This document shows, in pieces, positions 1-8,819 of a stretch of DNA of 64,000 nt; position 1 is the first letter of the stretch; each line of letters starts with the position of its first letter. Source of the stretch: Paenalicyclobacillus mengziensis (GTDB lineage: Bacteria; Bacillota; Bacilli; Alicyclobacillales; Alicyclobacillaceae); contig NZ_CP071182.1 in NCBI RefSeq assembly GCF_017298635.1, forward strand, positions 4,068,001-4,132,000. The letters are read 5' to 3'. A program made the translations under genes and the position numbers. The notes below the pieces were generated by a model. That model ran no database searches, was not told the DNA's origin, and worked only from the letters and a program-made list of their open reading frames with translations.

Positions 1-671
1 TCGAGGGTACGGGTGTGACTTGCGAGGGCATACGAAAGTGTGCCAAAGGTGTGCAATACCCCTTTGGGTTCACCCGTTGTTCCAGAAGTGTAGAGCAGTT
101 GGGCAGTGGCTTCTTGTCCAGGTCTACGCAAAGCGAGTGCTTCGTAGTCCGGTTTGTCTGCTAAGAGCCCACCGAGCGTTGTCGTCTGCGGGTTGTCACT
201 CACTTCTTCGAGAACAAAAATCGTGATGTGTTGTGACAATGAGTCAACCACCGACTCTGCCATGTCCAGGTATCGGTAGTTACGAAACTCATCCGGTATA
301 ACGAACAATTGACTCCCTGAACTCTCAAGGATAAAACGAACCTCTCGTTCACGTAGTGATGGGAGCAACGGGCAGGCTACAGCACCTGCACGCCAGATAC
401 CAAGTGTCAAAGCGATGAACGCCCATCCACTGGGTAATTGGTATGCCACCGCCTCACCTTGTGCTATGCCAACTTGGATGAGGTGCGTAGCAATCCGGTC
501 GGCCAAGGCTGAAAGTTCTCGATACGTCAGTTGATGGACAGAACCGGCAACGAGATCGACAATCGCAAGCTTGTCCGGTGTCCTTGCTACAATTTCGTCA
601 AATCGATCTAGAAACGGCGTTGGCTGTGTCTGGTTGTGAGATTCACGAAGTACCTTGCTAGTTTGCGACAC
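1..671 (-). CDS. AMP-dependent acyl-CoA ligase, N-terminal part (runs off the window)
   Basis: Adenylate-forming acyl-CoA ligase; activates a carboxylic acid with ATP and transfers it to CoA. About 223 N-terminal residues are present and the C-terminal half lies before base 1. The P-loop-like motif YTSGTTGEPKGVLHT is readable near the left edge, preceded by the usual N-terminal alpha/beta ligase core. The start is a GTG at 671-669 (MSQTSKV...) preceded by AAGGAG, so the gene overlaps the 3' end of the AroA-like gene by 14 bases and is translationally coupled to it. That coupling suggests the ligase acts on a product of the AroA-like enzyme, or on shikimate-derived acids, in the same pathway. 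Substrate not deducible from sequence. Confidence 0.88.
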   Translation of the reverse strand, partial: MSQTSKVLRESHNQTQPTPFLDRFDEIVARTPDKLAIVDLVAGSVHQLTYRELSALADRIATHLIQVGIAQGEAVAYQLPSGWAFIALTLGIWRAGAVACPLLPSLREREVRFILESSGSQLFVIPDEFRNYRYLDMAESVVDSLSQHITIFVLEEVSDNPQTTTLGGLLADKPDYEALALRRPGQEATAQLLYTSGTTGEPKGVLHTFGTLSYALASHTRTL

Positions 672-1998
672 TCCCGACCATCTCCTTATTTTCTACAGAT
701 TTGGCGTCGGATGTTATAGCAGCGTTGAGCCCAAGTGTTCGCATATGTTCAAGAAACTCTGGGTAGGAGATTTCATACGCTCTGGGAAAGGTCAGGTCTG
801 TTTTTCCAATCGCCGAGCTCGCAGCGACAACAAAGGCCATTAATACCCGATGGTCGTTATACGTGGAAATGTTCGTTCCGTACAACTGCGGCACACCGTC
901 GATGACCAAAGTGTCTCCAACTTCCTCGACTTTGGCGCCCATTTTATTCAGCTGCAAGACCGCTTTAACACGGTTTGATTCCTTGAGCCTTCCCGGTCCA
1001 ATGTTGTGCAACACAGTGCGTCCTTCAGACAGGCTGGCTAGCACAGTCAGAGCTGGAATCAGATCGGGGATGTCTTTCATGTCGATCTCGGTACCACGCG
1101 GTCGCCTACCTTTGTTTTCAACCACCACACGGTCATGTTGCGGATCGATTTCAAGTGGAACTTCCATCTGCTGCAAAATTTCCAGGATTCGTCCCTCTGG
1201 GTGGTCACCAGCTCCGCGAACTCGCGTCAACTCTACTCGTCCTTCATGTAAAGCTGCATAGATGAGTGGGAATGCCGCTGATGACAAATCAGCTTCGAGG
1301 GCAATTTTTGTCGGTTGGTAGGCCTGCCCGCACGGAATACTCCATACGCGTTCTGCGGAGTCACTGTCTAGTTGAATACCAAATTGACGCATGAATGAAA
1401 CCGTAAGGTCGATATAAGTGCGTTCGTTAAACGGATCAAGGATTTCAACTTGCGTGTCGTGCGCTGCAAAAGGAGATACCATAAGCAACCCAGAAATCCA
1501 CTGGCTGAGAATGCCCTGGACGGACACCTTACCACCCATTGGACGGCCCGGGTAGACGGTGACCGGCAATCTATCCCCCTGTGCTTCCGTACGAATGCCA
1601 ATCGTTTCAAGCGCCCTCAACAACGGACCAATGGGACGTCGGCGAAGCGCTTCAACGCCGTCGTACACAGCAGCACCGCTTACTGACAAACTTCCAAGGC
1701 CGAGCAAAAACTGCAGAGTAGAGCCAGAACTGCCAACGCGCACTTTTCCTGTCCGTGGAACATACGGACCTCCCTGTACGACGTACCCTGTCTTGGTGTG
1801 TTTCACCGATATGCCAAGGTCATGCAATGAATGAAGCGTATCCCGAATGTGGCGGGCACTCGACCGCCCTTCGATGACCGTTTCACCATCTGCTAGAGAA
1901 CCAAGGATAAGGGCTCTATGCAAGTGGTACTTCGAAGGTGGAATTGCAATGCTGCCGACTACTTCTTTTCTAGTAGCAACAACTGTCATTCTTGACAC
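658..1998 (-). CDS. EPSP-synthase (AroA) homologue with altered active site; probable cyclohexanecarboxyl-CoA pathway enzyme
   Basis: A 446-residue protein with the full EPSP-synthase fold. Positions matching E. coli Lys22, Arg27, Arg124, Asp313, Lys340, Glu341, Arg344 and Arg386 are kept (here K23, R28, R121, D312, K339, E340, R343, R384). Others are changed: the Lys411 position is Ile410, Asn94 is Ser90, Arg100 is Gln96, Ser169 is Leu164, and the Ser197 and Asn336 positions also differ. Several of these contact the phosphate of shikimate-3-phosphate in the family, so a normal housekeeping AroA role is unlikely. As I recall, AroA-like proteins occur in Streptomyces clusters that turn shikimate into cyclohexanecarboxyl-CoA, where a ring hydroxyl is eliminated. 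Neighbours fit this. Start GTG at 1998 after AGGGGTG; ATG at 1989 is possible. Confidence 0.85.
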   Translation of the reverse strand: MSRMTVVATRKEVVGSIAIPPSKYHLHRALILGSLADGETVIEGRSSARHIRDTLHSLHDLGISVKHTKTGYVVQGGPYVPRTGKVRVGSSGSTLQFLLGLGSLSVSGAAVYDGVEALRRRPIGPLLRALETIGIRTEAQGDRLPVTVYPGRPMGGKVSVQGILSQWISGLLMVSPFAAHDTQVEILDPFNERTYIDLTVSFMRQFGIQLDSDSAERVWSIPCGQAYQPTKIALEADLSSAAFPLIYAALHEGRVELTRVRGAGDHPEGRILEILQQMEVPLEIDPQHDRVVVENKGRRPRGTEIDMKDIPDLIPALTVLASLSEGRTVLHNIGPGRLKESNRVKAVLQLNKMGAKVEEVGDTLVIDGVPQLYGTNISTYNDHRVLMAFVVAASSAIGKTDLTFPRAYEISYPEFLEHMRTLGLNAAITSDAKSVENKEMVGSVAN

Positions 1999-2340
1999 AG
2001 ACGTTCACCCCTGTCTCGGAAAAACAATAGATGAATTCGGCAATTAGATGAGCTCTGCACGAGATGTAATGCAATTTGCCCGCTGCGCACCTTTTTCCTG
2101 AATTGCTATAATGTATCTAGCTTGGTTCTTTTGTAAGTTCCTTACTAGACAAGTGTTTCCAGCAACGAAATAATCGTATCACTTTGTATAACCTATTCGC
2201 AACACGTGGTCTTATGACCAGGCGATAACCTGTTCAAGTATTTTGTAAATTGATTGTGAATCGCCACGAGATCTTATTTATCAACTAACGGGTAAGGGCC
2301 AATGTTACTGTCCCGATGTTGAAAGGAGGGTGTCCATCTT
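1999..2340. other. Intergenic divergent promoter region
   Basis: No gene seen in about 340 bases between the divergent AroA-like and reductase genes. It holds an extended -10 promoter (2104-2112) and an unusually long leader of roughly 220 bases before the TTG start at 2341. No clear riboswitch was recognised. Confidence 0.5.
2104..2112 (+). promoter_or_regulatory. Extended -10 promoter for the reductase-SDR pair
   Basis: TGCTATAAT at 2104-2112 is a perfect TGnTATAAT extended -10 box. No good -35 box lies 17 bases upstream, as is common for extended -10 promoters. It would start transcription near 2119, giving a long untranslated leader before 2341. Confidence 0.5.
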
Positions 2341-4341
2341 TTGCACATCTACGAATCAGCCCCGCACAGAACTCTGCATCGCCCTTTACGTATCGGCAGC
2401 CTCGAGTTGCCACATCGCATTCTAATGGGGTCTATGCATCTAGGCATTGAGGGGGATGCCGCAATGCTAAATCGCTTGATTGCTTTTTACGTCGAGCGGG
2501 TGCGCGGTGGTGCCAGCCTCATGATTACAGGCGGCGTAGCAATTCTCCCACAAGGGGGCGGCGACCATATGTACTGCCTGACGGAACCCGCCCACAGAGA
2601 CGCACTAGGCACGCTTGCTGCAGCTGTCCATCACGCAGGCGGTCGCATTGCGATGCAATTGTTTCACTCAGGTCGCTATGCGGTTCAAGAAGAAACAGGA
2701 TTACCTGCTGACGCACCAAGTGCGATTGTGTCTCGCATCAATCCAACCGTTCCTCGCGAGATGTCGAATGAGGATATCACGGCTACCATCAAGGCGTTTG
2801 CGGATGGCGCCCGCTATGCTAGGGAACTTGGTTTTGATGCCGTTGAGGTGATGGGTTCAGAAGGATATCTACTCAACGAATTCCTCTCTCCTTTGACAAA
2901 CCACCGAGAAGATGCCTACGGGGGGTCCCTTGATGGCCGTATGCGAATGAGTCTTGACGTCGTTTTCGCCATACGATCCGCTGTCGGACCAACTTACCCT
3001 ATCATTTTTCGCATGTCCGGTGACGACTGCATGCAAGGAAGCACCCCTTTGCGGGAGACCCTCATCTACGCTCGCCATCTCGAAGACGCTGGCGTCGATG
3101 CCTTGAATATCGGCATTGGCTGGCACGAGTCTACGGTACCAACCGTGGCCGCAGTCGTCCCACGCGGGGCTTTTGCGCCGATTGCGGCCGAGATAAAGCA
3201 AGTCGTGCAGGTTCCTGTCATCGGTGCCAATCGCATCAACACGCCTGAACTTGCGGACGAACTTATCGCCAAAGGGTGGCTTGACTGCGTGGCGCCTGCT
3301 AGACCTTGGTTGGCTGACCCCGAGTTTGCACGTAAGTCATTAACAGGCGATAGAAAACACTTGAACATCTGTATTGCCTGCAATCAATCCTGTCTCGATC
3401 ATACCTTGGCAAAGCCCCCCCAACCTGCGAGTTGCCTTGTAAACCCGCGTGCCGGCAACGAGATGGGCTTCCCGAAAGTCCATGCGCGTTCTCGCCGCAG
3501 GGTGGCGGTAGTCGGCGGTGGGCCTGCCGGACTTGAGGCAGCACGAGTCGCAGCAGAACGCGGACACCAAGTCACGCTGTACGAGGCTCGCTCCGTGCTT
3601 GGCGGACAACTGCAATACGCTGCGCGTGTACCTGGTAAGGAGGAGTTTTTCGAAACCATCCGGTACTACGAAGCATCCCTGCAGCGTCTAGGGGTCGACG
3701 TGCAACTCGAGACAGAGCCAACGGCAATGGAATTGTCCCATTTCGACGCAGTGATTCTTGCACAGGGCGTCACGCCTTTTGTCCCCGATATTGAAGGCAC
3801 GGAGCTGCCTCACGTCACGACTTACGCGGATGTCTTAGGCGGCAGGGTTCCATTTGGCCGGCAAATCGTCATCCTCGGCGCAGGCGGGATTGGTTGCGAT
3901 ACTGCGAAGTTCCTCCATGACAGCACGAAGCCCGAAGCGAAGGTCGCACAGTTTTTATCGGAGCAAGGCGTGGCGGGCGGTTTGTCGTCTACCGTCTCCA
4001 TTACGGTGGTGGCTCGTTCCCGCCGGGTTGCTGCAGGGGTTGGACGTACCACTCGTTGGATTGTTCGCGGTGAACTGCGCCGGCCTGGGATAGAAGTGAT
4101 GACTGAGTTTCAGACCGAAGCCATCACAGAGAACAGCGTCATCGGGATGACTACAGAGGGGCCGAGAGTACTCGAAGCCGATCAGGTGATTCTCTGTACA
4201 GGTCAGTCCTCGCGTAACGAATTGGTCGAGGCCTTGTCCGGGCATGCGGACGTCTATGTGGTTGGTGGCGCCAAAAACAGCCAGGGACTGAATGCGGCTC
4301 GAGCGATTCGGGAGGCGTTTGAGGTCGCCTACAACCTATAG
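2341..4341 (+). CDS. FMN/FAD/4Fe-4S enoate reductase (2,4-dienoyl-CoA reductase family)
   Basis: A 666-residue Old-Yellow-Enzyme fusion of the FadH type. Residues 1 to about 345 form the FMN TIM barrel. A cysteine cluster follows (CIACNQSC, then a further Cys about 14 residues on) of the type that binds 4Fe-4S. Then come an FAD-binding GGGPAGLEAA motif and an NAD(P)H-binding GAGGIG motif. Family members reduce conjugated enoyl or dienoyl thioesters. In this cluster it is a good candidate for reducing cyclohexadiene-carboxyl intermediates, comparable to the reductase of the ansatrienin cyclohexyl pathway (from memory). The TTG start at 2341 is set by GAAAGGAGGG ten bases upstream. It heads a two-gene unit with the SDR. 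Confidence 0.88.
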   Translation: MHIYESAPHRTLHRPLRIGSLELPHRILMGSMHLGIEGDAAMLNRLIAFYVERVRGGASLMITGGVAILPQGGGDHMYCLTEPAHRDALGTLAAAVHHAGGRIAMQLFHSGRYAVQEETGLPADAPSAIVSRINPTVPREMSNEDITATIKAFADGARYARELGFDAVEVMGSEGYLLNEFLSPLTNHREDAYGGSLDGRMRMSLDVVFAIRSAVGPTYPIIFRMSGDDCMQGSTPLRETLIYARHLEDAGVDALNIGIGWHESTVPTVAAVVPRGAFAPIAAEIKQVVQVPVIGANRINTPELADELIAKGWLDCVAPARPWLADPEFARKSLTGDRKHLNICIACNQSCLDHTLAKPPQPASCLVNPRAGNEMGFPKVHARSRRRVAVVGGGPAGLEAARVAAERGHQVTLYEARSVLGGQLQYAARVPGKEEFFETIRYYEASLQRLGVDVQLETEPTAMELSHFDAVILAQGVTPFVPDIEGTELPHVTTYADVLGGRVPFGRQIVILGAGGIGCDTAKFLHDSTKPEAKVAQFLSEQGVAGGLSSTVSITVVARSRRVAAGVGRTTRWIVRGELRRPGIEVMTEFQTEAITENSVIGMTTEGPRVLEADQVILCTGQSSRNELVEALSGHADVYVVGGAKNSQGLNAARAIREAFEVAYNL

Positions 4342-4523
4342 GATATAGGATGCCACAAACAACAACGCGGCTTAGAGCCTGCAAAGGCGAATGACATGCA
4401 GCTGTATCACGCCGCATGGACTCACCGGGAATCCCTGAATCACAACGAATTGGTTTGCATCTATACAAAGAGAGGAGGCGACGGGGGCTCTGTAAACAGT
4501 CAGACCGCCTGCCGTCGACATCG

Positions 4524-5306
4524 ATGACTGGAGTTTTAGAAGGGAAAAAGGTTCTCATTACGGGTAGCGGAAGAGGGATTGGACGCGCAACTGCCATTGC
4601 AATGGCCAAAGCGGGTGCGGACGTCATTGTACACTATCGACGCGACGAAGCCTCAGCGGCAGATACCGTAGCGCAAATTCAGCAACTGGGGCGAGAGGCG
4701 TTTTCGGTACGTGCAGAGATGGAATCAGAGGACGACATCGACGCAATGTTTGACACAATTACCGAACGATGGGGGCGCCTGGATGTATTCATGGCTAATG
4801 CAGCTGCGAGTGCGTTTAAGGCTATCACCGACTTAAAAGGATACCACCTCGACCGCACCTACCACGTTGTCATTCACAGCACCGTGCACTGCGCGCAGCG
4901 CTGCATTCCGCTGATGGAAGGGCACGACGGACGCATCATTGCCATATCAAGTATGGGCAGCGAATTCACGCTTCCTCGCTACACAGCACTTGGCACCGCA
5001 AAGGCCGCCCTTGAATCACTGGTGCGCTACCTGGCATCTGAATTGGGACCACGAGGCATTACCTGCAATGGTTTGAACCCCGGCGTCGTCGACACAGAGT
5101 CTGCAGCGTTTTACGGTGGTGACCATATTGAAGCTTATCATAAGGACGTCATCTCCCACACGCCACTTGGACGTTTAGGAACACCCGATGATGTGGCTGA
5201 CGCTGCAGTCTTTCTGGCCAGCGACGCTTCGCGTTTCATCACAGGTCAGACGATTCGCGTCGACGGTGGTCTCACATTGTTAACAGGTGGGTTTGAAAGC
5301 TTCTGA
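4524..5306 (+). CDS. SDR enoyl reductase, FabL/ChcA-like
   Basis: Short-chain dehydrogenase/reductase of 260 residues from the ATG at 4524. It has the nucleotide motif ITGSGRGIG, NAAAS after strand four, and YTALGTAK, a Tyr-x6-Lys pattern as in the FabL enoyl-ACP reductases rather than the usual Tyr-x3-Lys. The remembered ChcA protein, 1-cyclohexenylcarbonyl-CoA reductase, is an enoyl reductase of this superfamily, so this gene is the best candidate for the last reduction to cyclohexanecarboxyl-CoA. The reading frame is open back to 4416, but family alignment supports 4524. The ribosome site is unclear: an AGGAGG at about 4473 is far upstream. It follows the OYE-type reductase on the same strand. 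Confidence 0.85.
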   Translation: MTGVLEGKKVLITGSGRGIGRATAIAMAKAGADVIVHYRRDEASAADTVAQIQQLGREAFSVRAEMESEDDIDAMFDTITERWGRLDVFMANAAASAFKAITDLKGYHLDRTYHVVIHSTVHCAQRCIPLMEGHDGRIIAISSMGSEFTLPRYTALGTAKAALESLVRYLASELGPRGITCNGLNPGVVDTESAAFYGGDHIEAYHKDVISHTPLGRLGTPDDVADAAVFLASDASRFITGQTIRVDGGLTLLTGGFESF

Positions 5307-5316
5307 GGTGCGATAT

Positions 5317-5348
5317 GAAAGCCGTCGCGAAATCATCGCGACGGCTTC
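5317..5348. terminator. Bidirectional hairpin between convergent genes
   Basis: A perfect 12-bp stem (5319-5330 with 5336-5347) and a 5-base loop sit exactly between the convergent SDR and acyl-CoA dehydrogenase genes. T-tracts are short, so it probably serves both directions as a terminator or transcript end. Confidence 0.75.
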
Positions 5349-5367
5349 AGATTGCTGACAAAGCTCG

Positions 5368-6594
5368 TTATGCTTGAACGTCTCTACTCCGGGCTTCTCG
5401 CTCACGCCGACGCGCCTCTGAAAGGAGCCTTTCCACGATAGTCATTTTTTGTGTTTCGATGGTTCCTTCCTCAAACCAAATCGACCTCGCGTCCCGGTAT
5501 AGCCTTTCAATCGGACTTCCTACGGCGTAGCCAATTCCCCCGAACAAAGATAATGCGTTGTCTGTGACTTCGCCAACCATTTTAATCGCATTGGCCTTAG
5601 CAATCGCTGCCGCCATAGAAATATCTTGTCCAGCATCAAACTTAGCTGCAGCGTCGAGGCACAAGAGACGAGCACCTTGAACTCCGATGGCCATTTCTGC
5701 TAACTTCATTTGAACCGCTTGACGACTCGAGAGGGGTTTGCCAAAGGTCACACGGCGACGGACAAACTCCGTCGTCACATGCAGTGCTTCCTGTGCAATC
5801 CCTACGCCACTCTGTGCAATAGCAGCTCGACTCTGGTCGAGGAAACCATGTACGGCAACATCAAAACCCTGTCCGACCTGGCCGAGTACCTCCTCTTCTC
5901 CAACCACACAATCGTCAAAGGTGATGACCGCATGCGTGCAGCCTTTGTCGCCCATCATTTCTGGCATTGGCGTTAAATTCATACCTGCTCGTCCTTTAGG
6001 AACAAGAAATGCAGTCAACCCTTGTCGGCCAAGGTCTGCATCTGTTTTGGCAACGACGATGGTCACATCCGCTTCCTCAGCAAACGTGATGAGGTGCTTC
6101 TTCCCACGCAGGACGTATTTCCCAGAATCGTAGGTAGCCGTCGTTTGAAGGTCGATGCCTGTGCCATTATCCGGTTCAGTCAGCGCGAATGCAATCAAAG
6201 CCTCTCCATGGGCAATCTTCGGTAACCAATAATTCTTTTGTTCTTCTCGACCTCGTTCAAGCGGTCGCCAAATACTGTTCAACACATGGACAACCATGCG
6301 TATCGAACCGTGGCAGCGGGAAACCTCTTCTAAAATCGGAAAGTATAAAGACAGCGGAAGGCCTTCGCCCCCTGCCCACTTTGGTAGTGTCAGGTTACAG
6401 AATCCAAGTTCCCGGAGCCGTGACCACAGTTGCCCCGGAATCTTACCTGTTCTTTCAATCTCTTCTCCCCACTGCGAAGCTTCCTCGACACGAAATTGAA
6501 TAACGCGCTGCCTGATGGCCTCGGCACGTTCTCGTAACTCACGACTCCATGACTGACCTTGGCTCTGCGTCTGATTCTCCAGCAATTCCGCCAT
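5368..6594 (-). CDS. Acyl-CoA dehydrogenase
   Basis: FAD-dependent acyl-CoA dehydrogenase, 408 residues from the ATG at 6594, which follows GGAGGGACAACGA. An 18-residue longer reading from 6648 is possible but lacks a good site. It shows FALTEPDNGTG near the flavin and a C-terminal WFEEGTIETQK segment in which the Glu matches the catalytic base of the medium-chain enzymes. Acyl-CoA dehydrogenases in cyclohexanecarboxylate pathways shift the oxidation level of ring-carboxyl thioesters. It lies directly downstream of the AMP ligase and ACP genes on the same strand, so it is very likely in one transcript with them. Confidence 0.88.
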   Translation of the reverse strand: MAELLENQTQSQGQSWSRELRERAEAIRQRVIQFRVEEASQWGEEIERTGKIPGQLWSRLRELGFCNLTLPKWAGGEGLPLSLYFPILEEVSRCHGSIRMVVHVLNSIWRPLERGREEQKNYWLPKIAHGEALIAFALTEPDNGTGIDLQTTATYDSGKYVLRGKKHLITFAEEADVTIVVAKTDADLGRQGLTAFLVPKGRAGMNLTPMPEMMGDKGCTHAVITFDDCVVGEEEVLGQVGQGFDVAVHGFLDQSRAAIAQSGVGIAQEALHVTTEFVRRRVTFGKPLSSRQAVQMKLAEMAIGVQGARLLCLDAAAKFDAGQDISMAAAIAKANAIKMVGEVTDNALSLFGGIGYAVGSPIERLYRDARSIWFEEGTIETQKMTIVERLLSEARRREREARSRDVQA

Positions 6595-6644
6595 TCGTTG
6601 TCCCTCCAAATAGATGTCGTCTGAGAAGCCACAACACAGATTGC

Positions 6645-8297
6645 TCACTCGTTGACGATGTCGGCTTCCTCTTTGAGCCGTTCACGCAATTCTTTCTTCT
6701 TTATTTTCCCCGAGTGTGTGAGCGGTAAAGAATCCAAAAACAGAAGGCCATCCGGAAATTGGAATTTTGCTAACCCCTGTTCTCCAAGAAAGTCTCGAAG
6801 TTCAGATACCTCAAACGGCTGTGCGCCTTCTTTCAAAACGATGCAGGCGACGGTTTGTTGGCCTAAAGTGGCACTCGGAGCCCCGACAACAGCGACATTT
6901 TCAATCGCAGGATGAAGTGCGCAGGCGTCTTCGACCGCTTTGGGATCCACCTTGGTTCCACCGCGATTGATGATGTCGTCCGCCCGCCCCATGAATACGT
7001 AGCGTCCATTCTCATCCTGGCGCAATAAATCCCCGGAATGAAACCAGCCATTGCTATCCCATTGTCTCGCTGCTGACTCAGGGTTGTTGTAGTAACCAGC
7101 GCTAAAGTTGGGACCACGACTCAGCATCTCTCCCGGCGTACCTTGAGGAACATCCGCTCCATCTTCATCGACCAACTTCACTTCAGTACCAGGGACGGCA
7201 AAGCCGACGGTCGTGCTAATGGCGTCAATCGGATCGTCAGGGTGGGTCATCGTCGCAAGAAACCCTTCCGTCCAACCAAACATTGCGCCAACTGTAATCC
7301 CTGTGTCCTCCTGTAATTTTCGCAAGATAGCGCTCGGAACAGGTGCCCCAGCGTAAATGAACAGCCGCGCAGATGATGTATCCACGTCGCTGAGTCTGGG
7401 AGCGTTGGCAAGATGGATGACGTGTGCAGGTGCACCGACAATGTAGGTGGGATGTTCAGTTTCGATCCACTTCAAGACGCGACCCGCAGAAAACCTGTCG
7501 AGAAGCATCATCCTTCCAGCTGTAGCAATCGGCATCATGACACCGGCGAGCATCCCCGTTTGATGACAAATCGGCGCGATGTCCAACGTAGCTTCAGTAG
7601 GTTCGAAGCCAAAGACTCGGGCATATGAACGGGAAGCCCACAAGTAGTTGGCGTGCAACTGAACAACGCCTTTTGGCGATCCCGTTGTTCCAGATGTAAA
7701 CACCATCACAAACGGATCGAGGGGCTGTGGTTGATTGGCTCTTAGCTCCTCGTCTGATAGACGACGACCAGAGGACCTCAGCCGTTCAAAACTCAGTGTA
7801 TCTTGTGGGACATCGCTTTCGCTTCCTTGAAGAATAAGATGTTTTAAGTGCGGTAACCCAGGTTGTAACAACTTTGCAACAGAAAATACAGGCTCACCTC
7901 GAAAACTATCGGTGCCTATCCACACAGAAACTTCGGCTTTTGACAAGCTGTACTCCAAGCTTTGCCGGCCCAGGTCAGTTTGCAACAAAACCGCAATGGC
8001 ACCGATACGGGCAATGCCGAATACGGCAACCACGTAATCGAGGCCGTTTGGCAACTGAATGGCAACTTTGTCGCCACGCCGAACTCCAAGTTGATACAGG
8101 GCGGCTGCAAGTGACTCTACTTCGCTCCACAACTGCTCATATGTAAGAGTTCGTTTCTCATCCTTATGAAGCAGAAGAGGATGCTGCTTCACATTCGATT
8201 CCAGAACGTCGACGAAGGACTCGTCCGTCCAAACGCCATCTGCGAGATATGCCTTGGCGCGTTCCTCAGTAAGGATCATGCCTGGAAACGAAATCAT
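6645..8297 (-). CDS. AMP-dependent acyl/aryl acid ligase
   Basis: Adenylate-forming ligase of 550 residues with the motif FTSGTTGSPKGVV, then SAGYYNNPE, GWFHSGDLL, and the C-terminal catalytic lysine region LTHSGKIKKKEL. The N-terminus and spacing resemble 2,3-dihydroxybenzoate-AMP ligases (EntE/DhbE type), which load aromatic or cyclohexadiene acids onto carrier proteins. It overlaps the ACP gene by 4 bases (8294-8297), so it may charge that ACP rather than free CoA. The likely substrate is a shikimate-derived ring carboxylic acid, but this is inferred only from context. Confidence 0.87.
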   Translation of the reverse strand: MISFPGMILTEERAKAYLADGVWTDESFVDVLESNVKQHPLLLHKDEKRTLTYEQLWSEVESLAAALYQLGVRRGDKVAIQLPNGLDYVVAVFGIARIGAIAVLLQTDLGRQSLEYSLSKAEVSVWIGTDSFRGEPVFSVAKLLQPGLPHLKHLILQGSESDVPQDTLSFERLRSSGRRLSDEELRANQPQPLDPFVMVFTSGTTGSPKGVVQLHANYLWASRSYARVFGFEPTEATLDIAPICHQTGMLAGVMMPIATAGRMMLLDRFSAGRVLKWIETEHPTYIVGAPAHVIHLANAPRLSDVDTSSARLFIYAGAPVPSAILRKLQEDTGITVGAMFGWTEGFLATMTHPDDPIDAISTTVGFAVPGTEVKLVDEDGADVPQGTPGEMLSRGPNFSAGYYNNPESAARQWDSNGWFHSGDLLRQDENGRYVFMGRADDIINRGGTKVDPKAVEDACALHPAIENVAVVGAPSATLGQQTVACIVLKEGAQPFEVSELRDFLGEQGLAKFQFPDGLLFLDSLPLTHSGKIKKKELRERLKEEADIVNE

Positions 8298-8575
8298 GCC
8301 CTTTCAGCTCCCACACCGAGTCGTTGACCGATATAGGTCACAACACCCGCAACGGTGGATAGTTGTCCGAAATCAGAATCCGGAATTTCAAGGTTGAATT
8401 CGTCCTCAAATGCAACAGCGAGTTCTGTTAAATCGAGTGAGTCTGCACCAAGGTCATCCACGAAACGGCTCTCCGGTTTCACTGACCCAGGGTCACTTTG
8501 TAAATAGTTCACGACAACTTTACGGACCTTGTCTTCAATTTCCTCTTTCGTAAGTGTGCTTGCCAACTTCCTCAT
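8294..8575 (-). CDS. Acyl carrier protein
   Basis: Free-standing acyl carrier protein of about 93 residues. The phosphopantetheine site is GADSLDLTEL (Ser in DSL), followed by the acidic helix EDEFNLEIPD. The ATG at 8575 has GGAG directly against it. A TTG at 8566, nine bases after the GGAG, would give a 90-residue protein and is an equally good start. The 4-base overlap with the downstream ligase suggests a carrier-ligase pair. It could carry the ring acid during stepwise reduction or pass the starter to fatty-acid synthesis. It could also be a second housekeeping ACP. Confidence 0.88.
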   Translation of the reverse strand: MRKLASTLTKEEIEDKVRKVVVNYLQSDPGSVKPESRFVDDLGADSLDLTELAVAFEDEFNLEIPDSDFGQLSTVAGVVTYIGQRLGVGAERA

Positions 8576-8763
8576 CTCCACAGTCAGATTCGTCGTAACA
8601 TGTACGTCTCGCGTCAATGGTGCACGCAACTGAGATAAAACTCTATCGTGAACGCGTCCATAAACACGACGATATAAGCATATCACTATCTCAATTTACA
8701 AGCTTTGGACGATGCGGTAAGACGTTTTTCAGTAACTTCTCTCAGCGGCACGTTTCTTCTGCC

Positions 8764-8799
8764 GTGACGCATTCGGTGGCGCATTCGGTGACGCATTTT
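8764..8799. repeat. Three 12-bp tandem repeats
   Basis: Three near-identical 12-bp units (GTGACGCATTCG, GTGGCGCATTCG, GTGACGCATTTT) lie between the MFS stop and the ACP start. Function unknown. They could be a protein-binding array or simple slippage. Confidence 0.6.
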
Positions 8800-8819
8800 G
8801 GGAGAGTAAGCCTTTTCAT

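Noticed and set aside
863..1261. Long antisense open frame inside the AroA-like gene
   Set aside because: It is a shadow of the real gene on the opposite strand without a ribosome site. Similar shadows across the window were also ignored.
658..1998. Housekeeping EPSP synthase for aromatic amino acids
   Set aside because: Several substrate-contact residues are changed and the gene is embedded among acyl-CoA enzymes, so the usual aroA label was not given.
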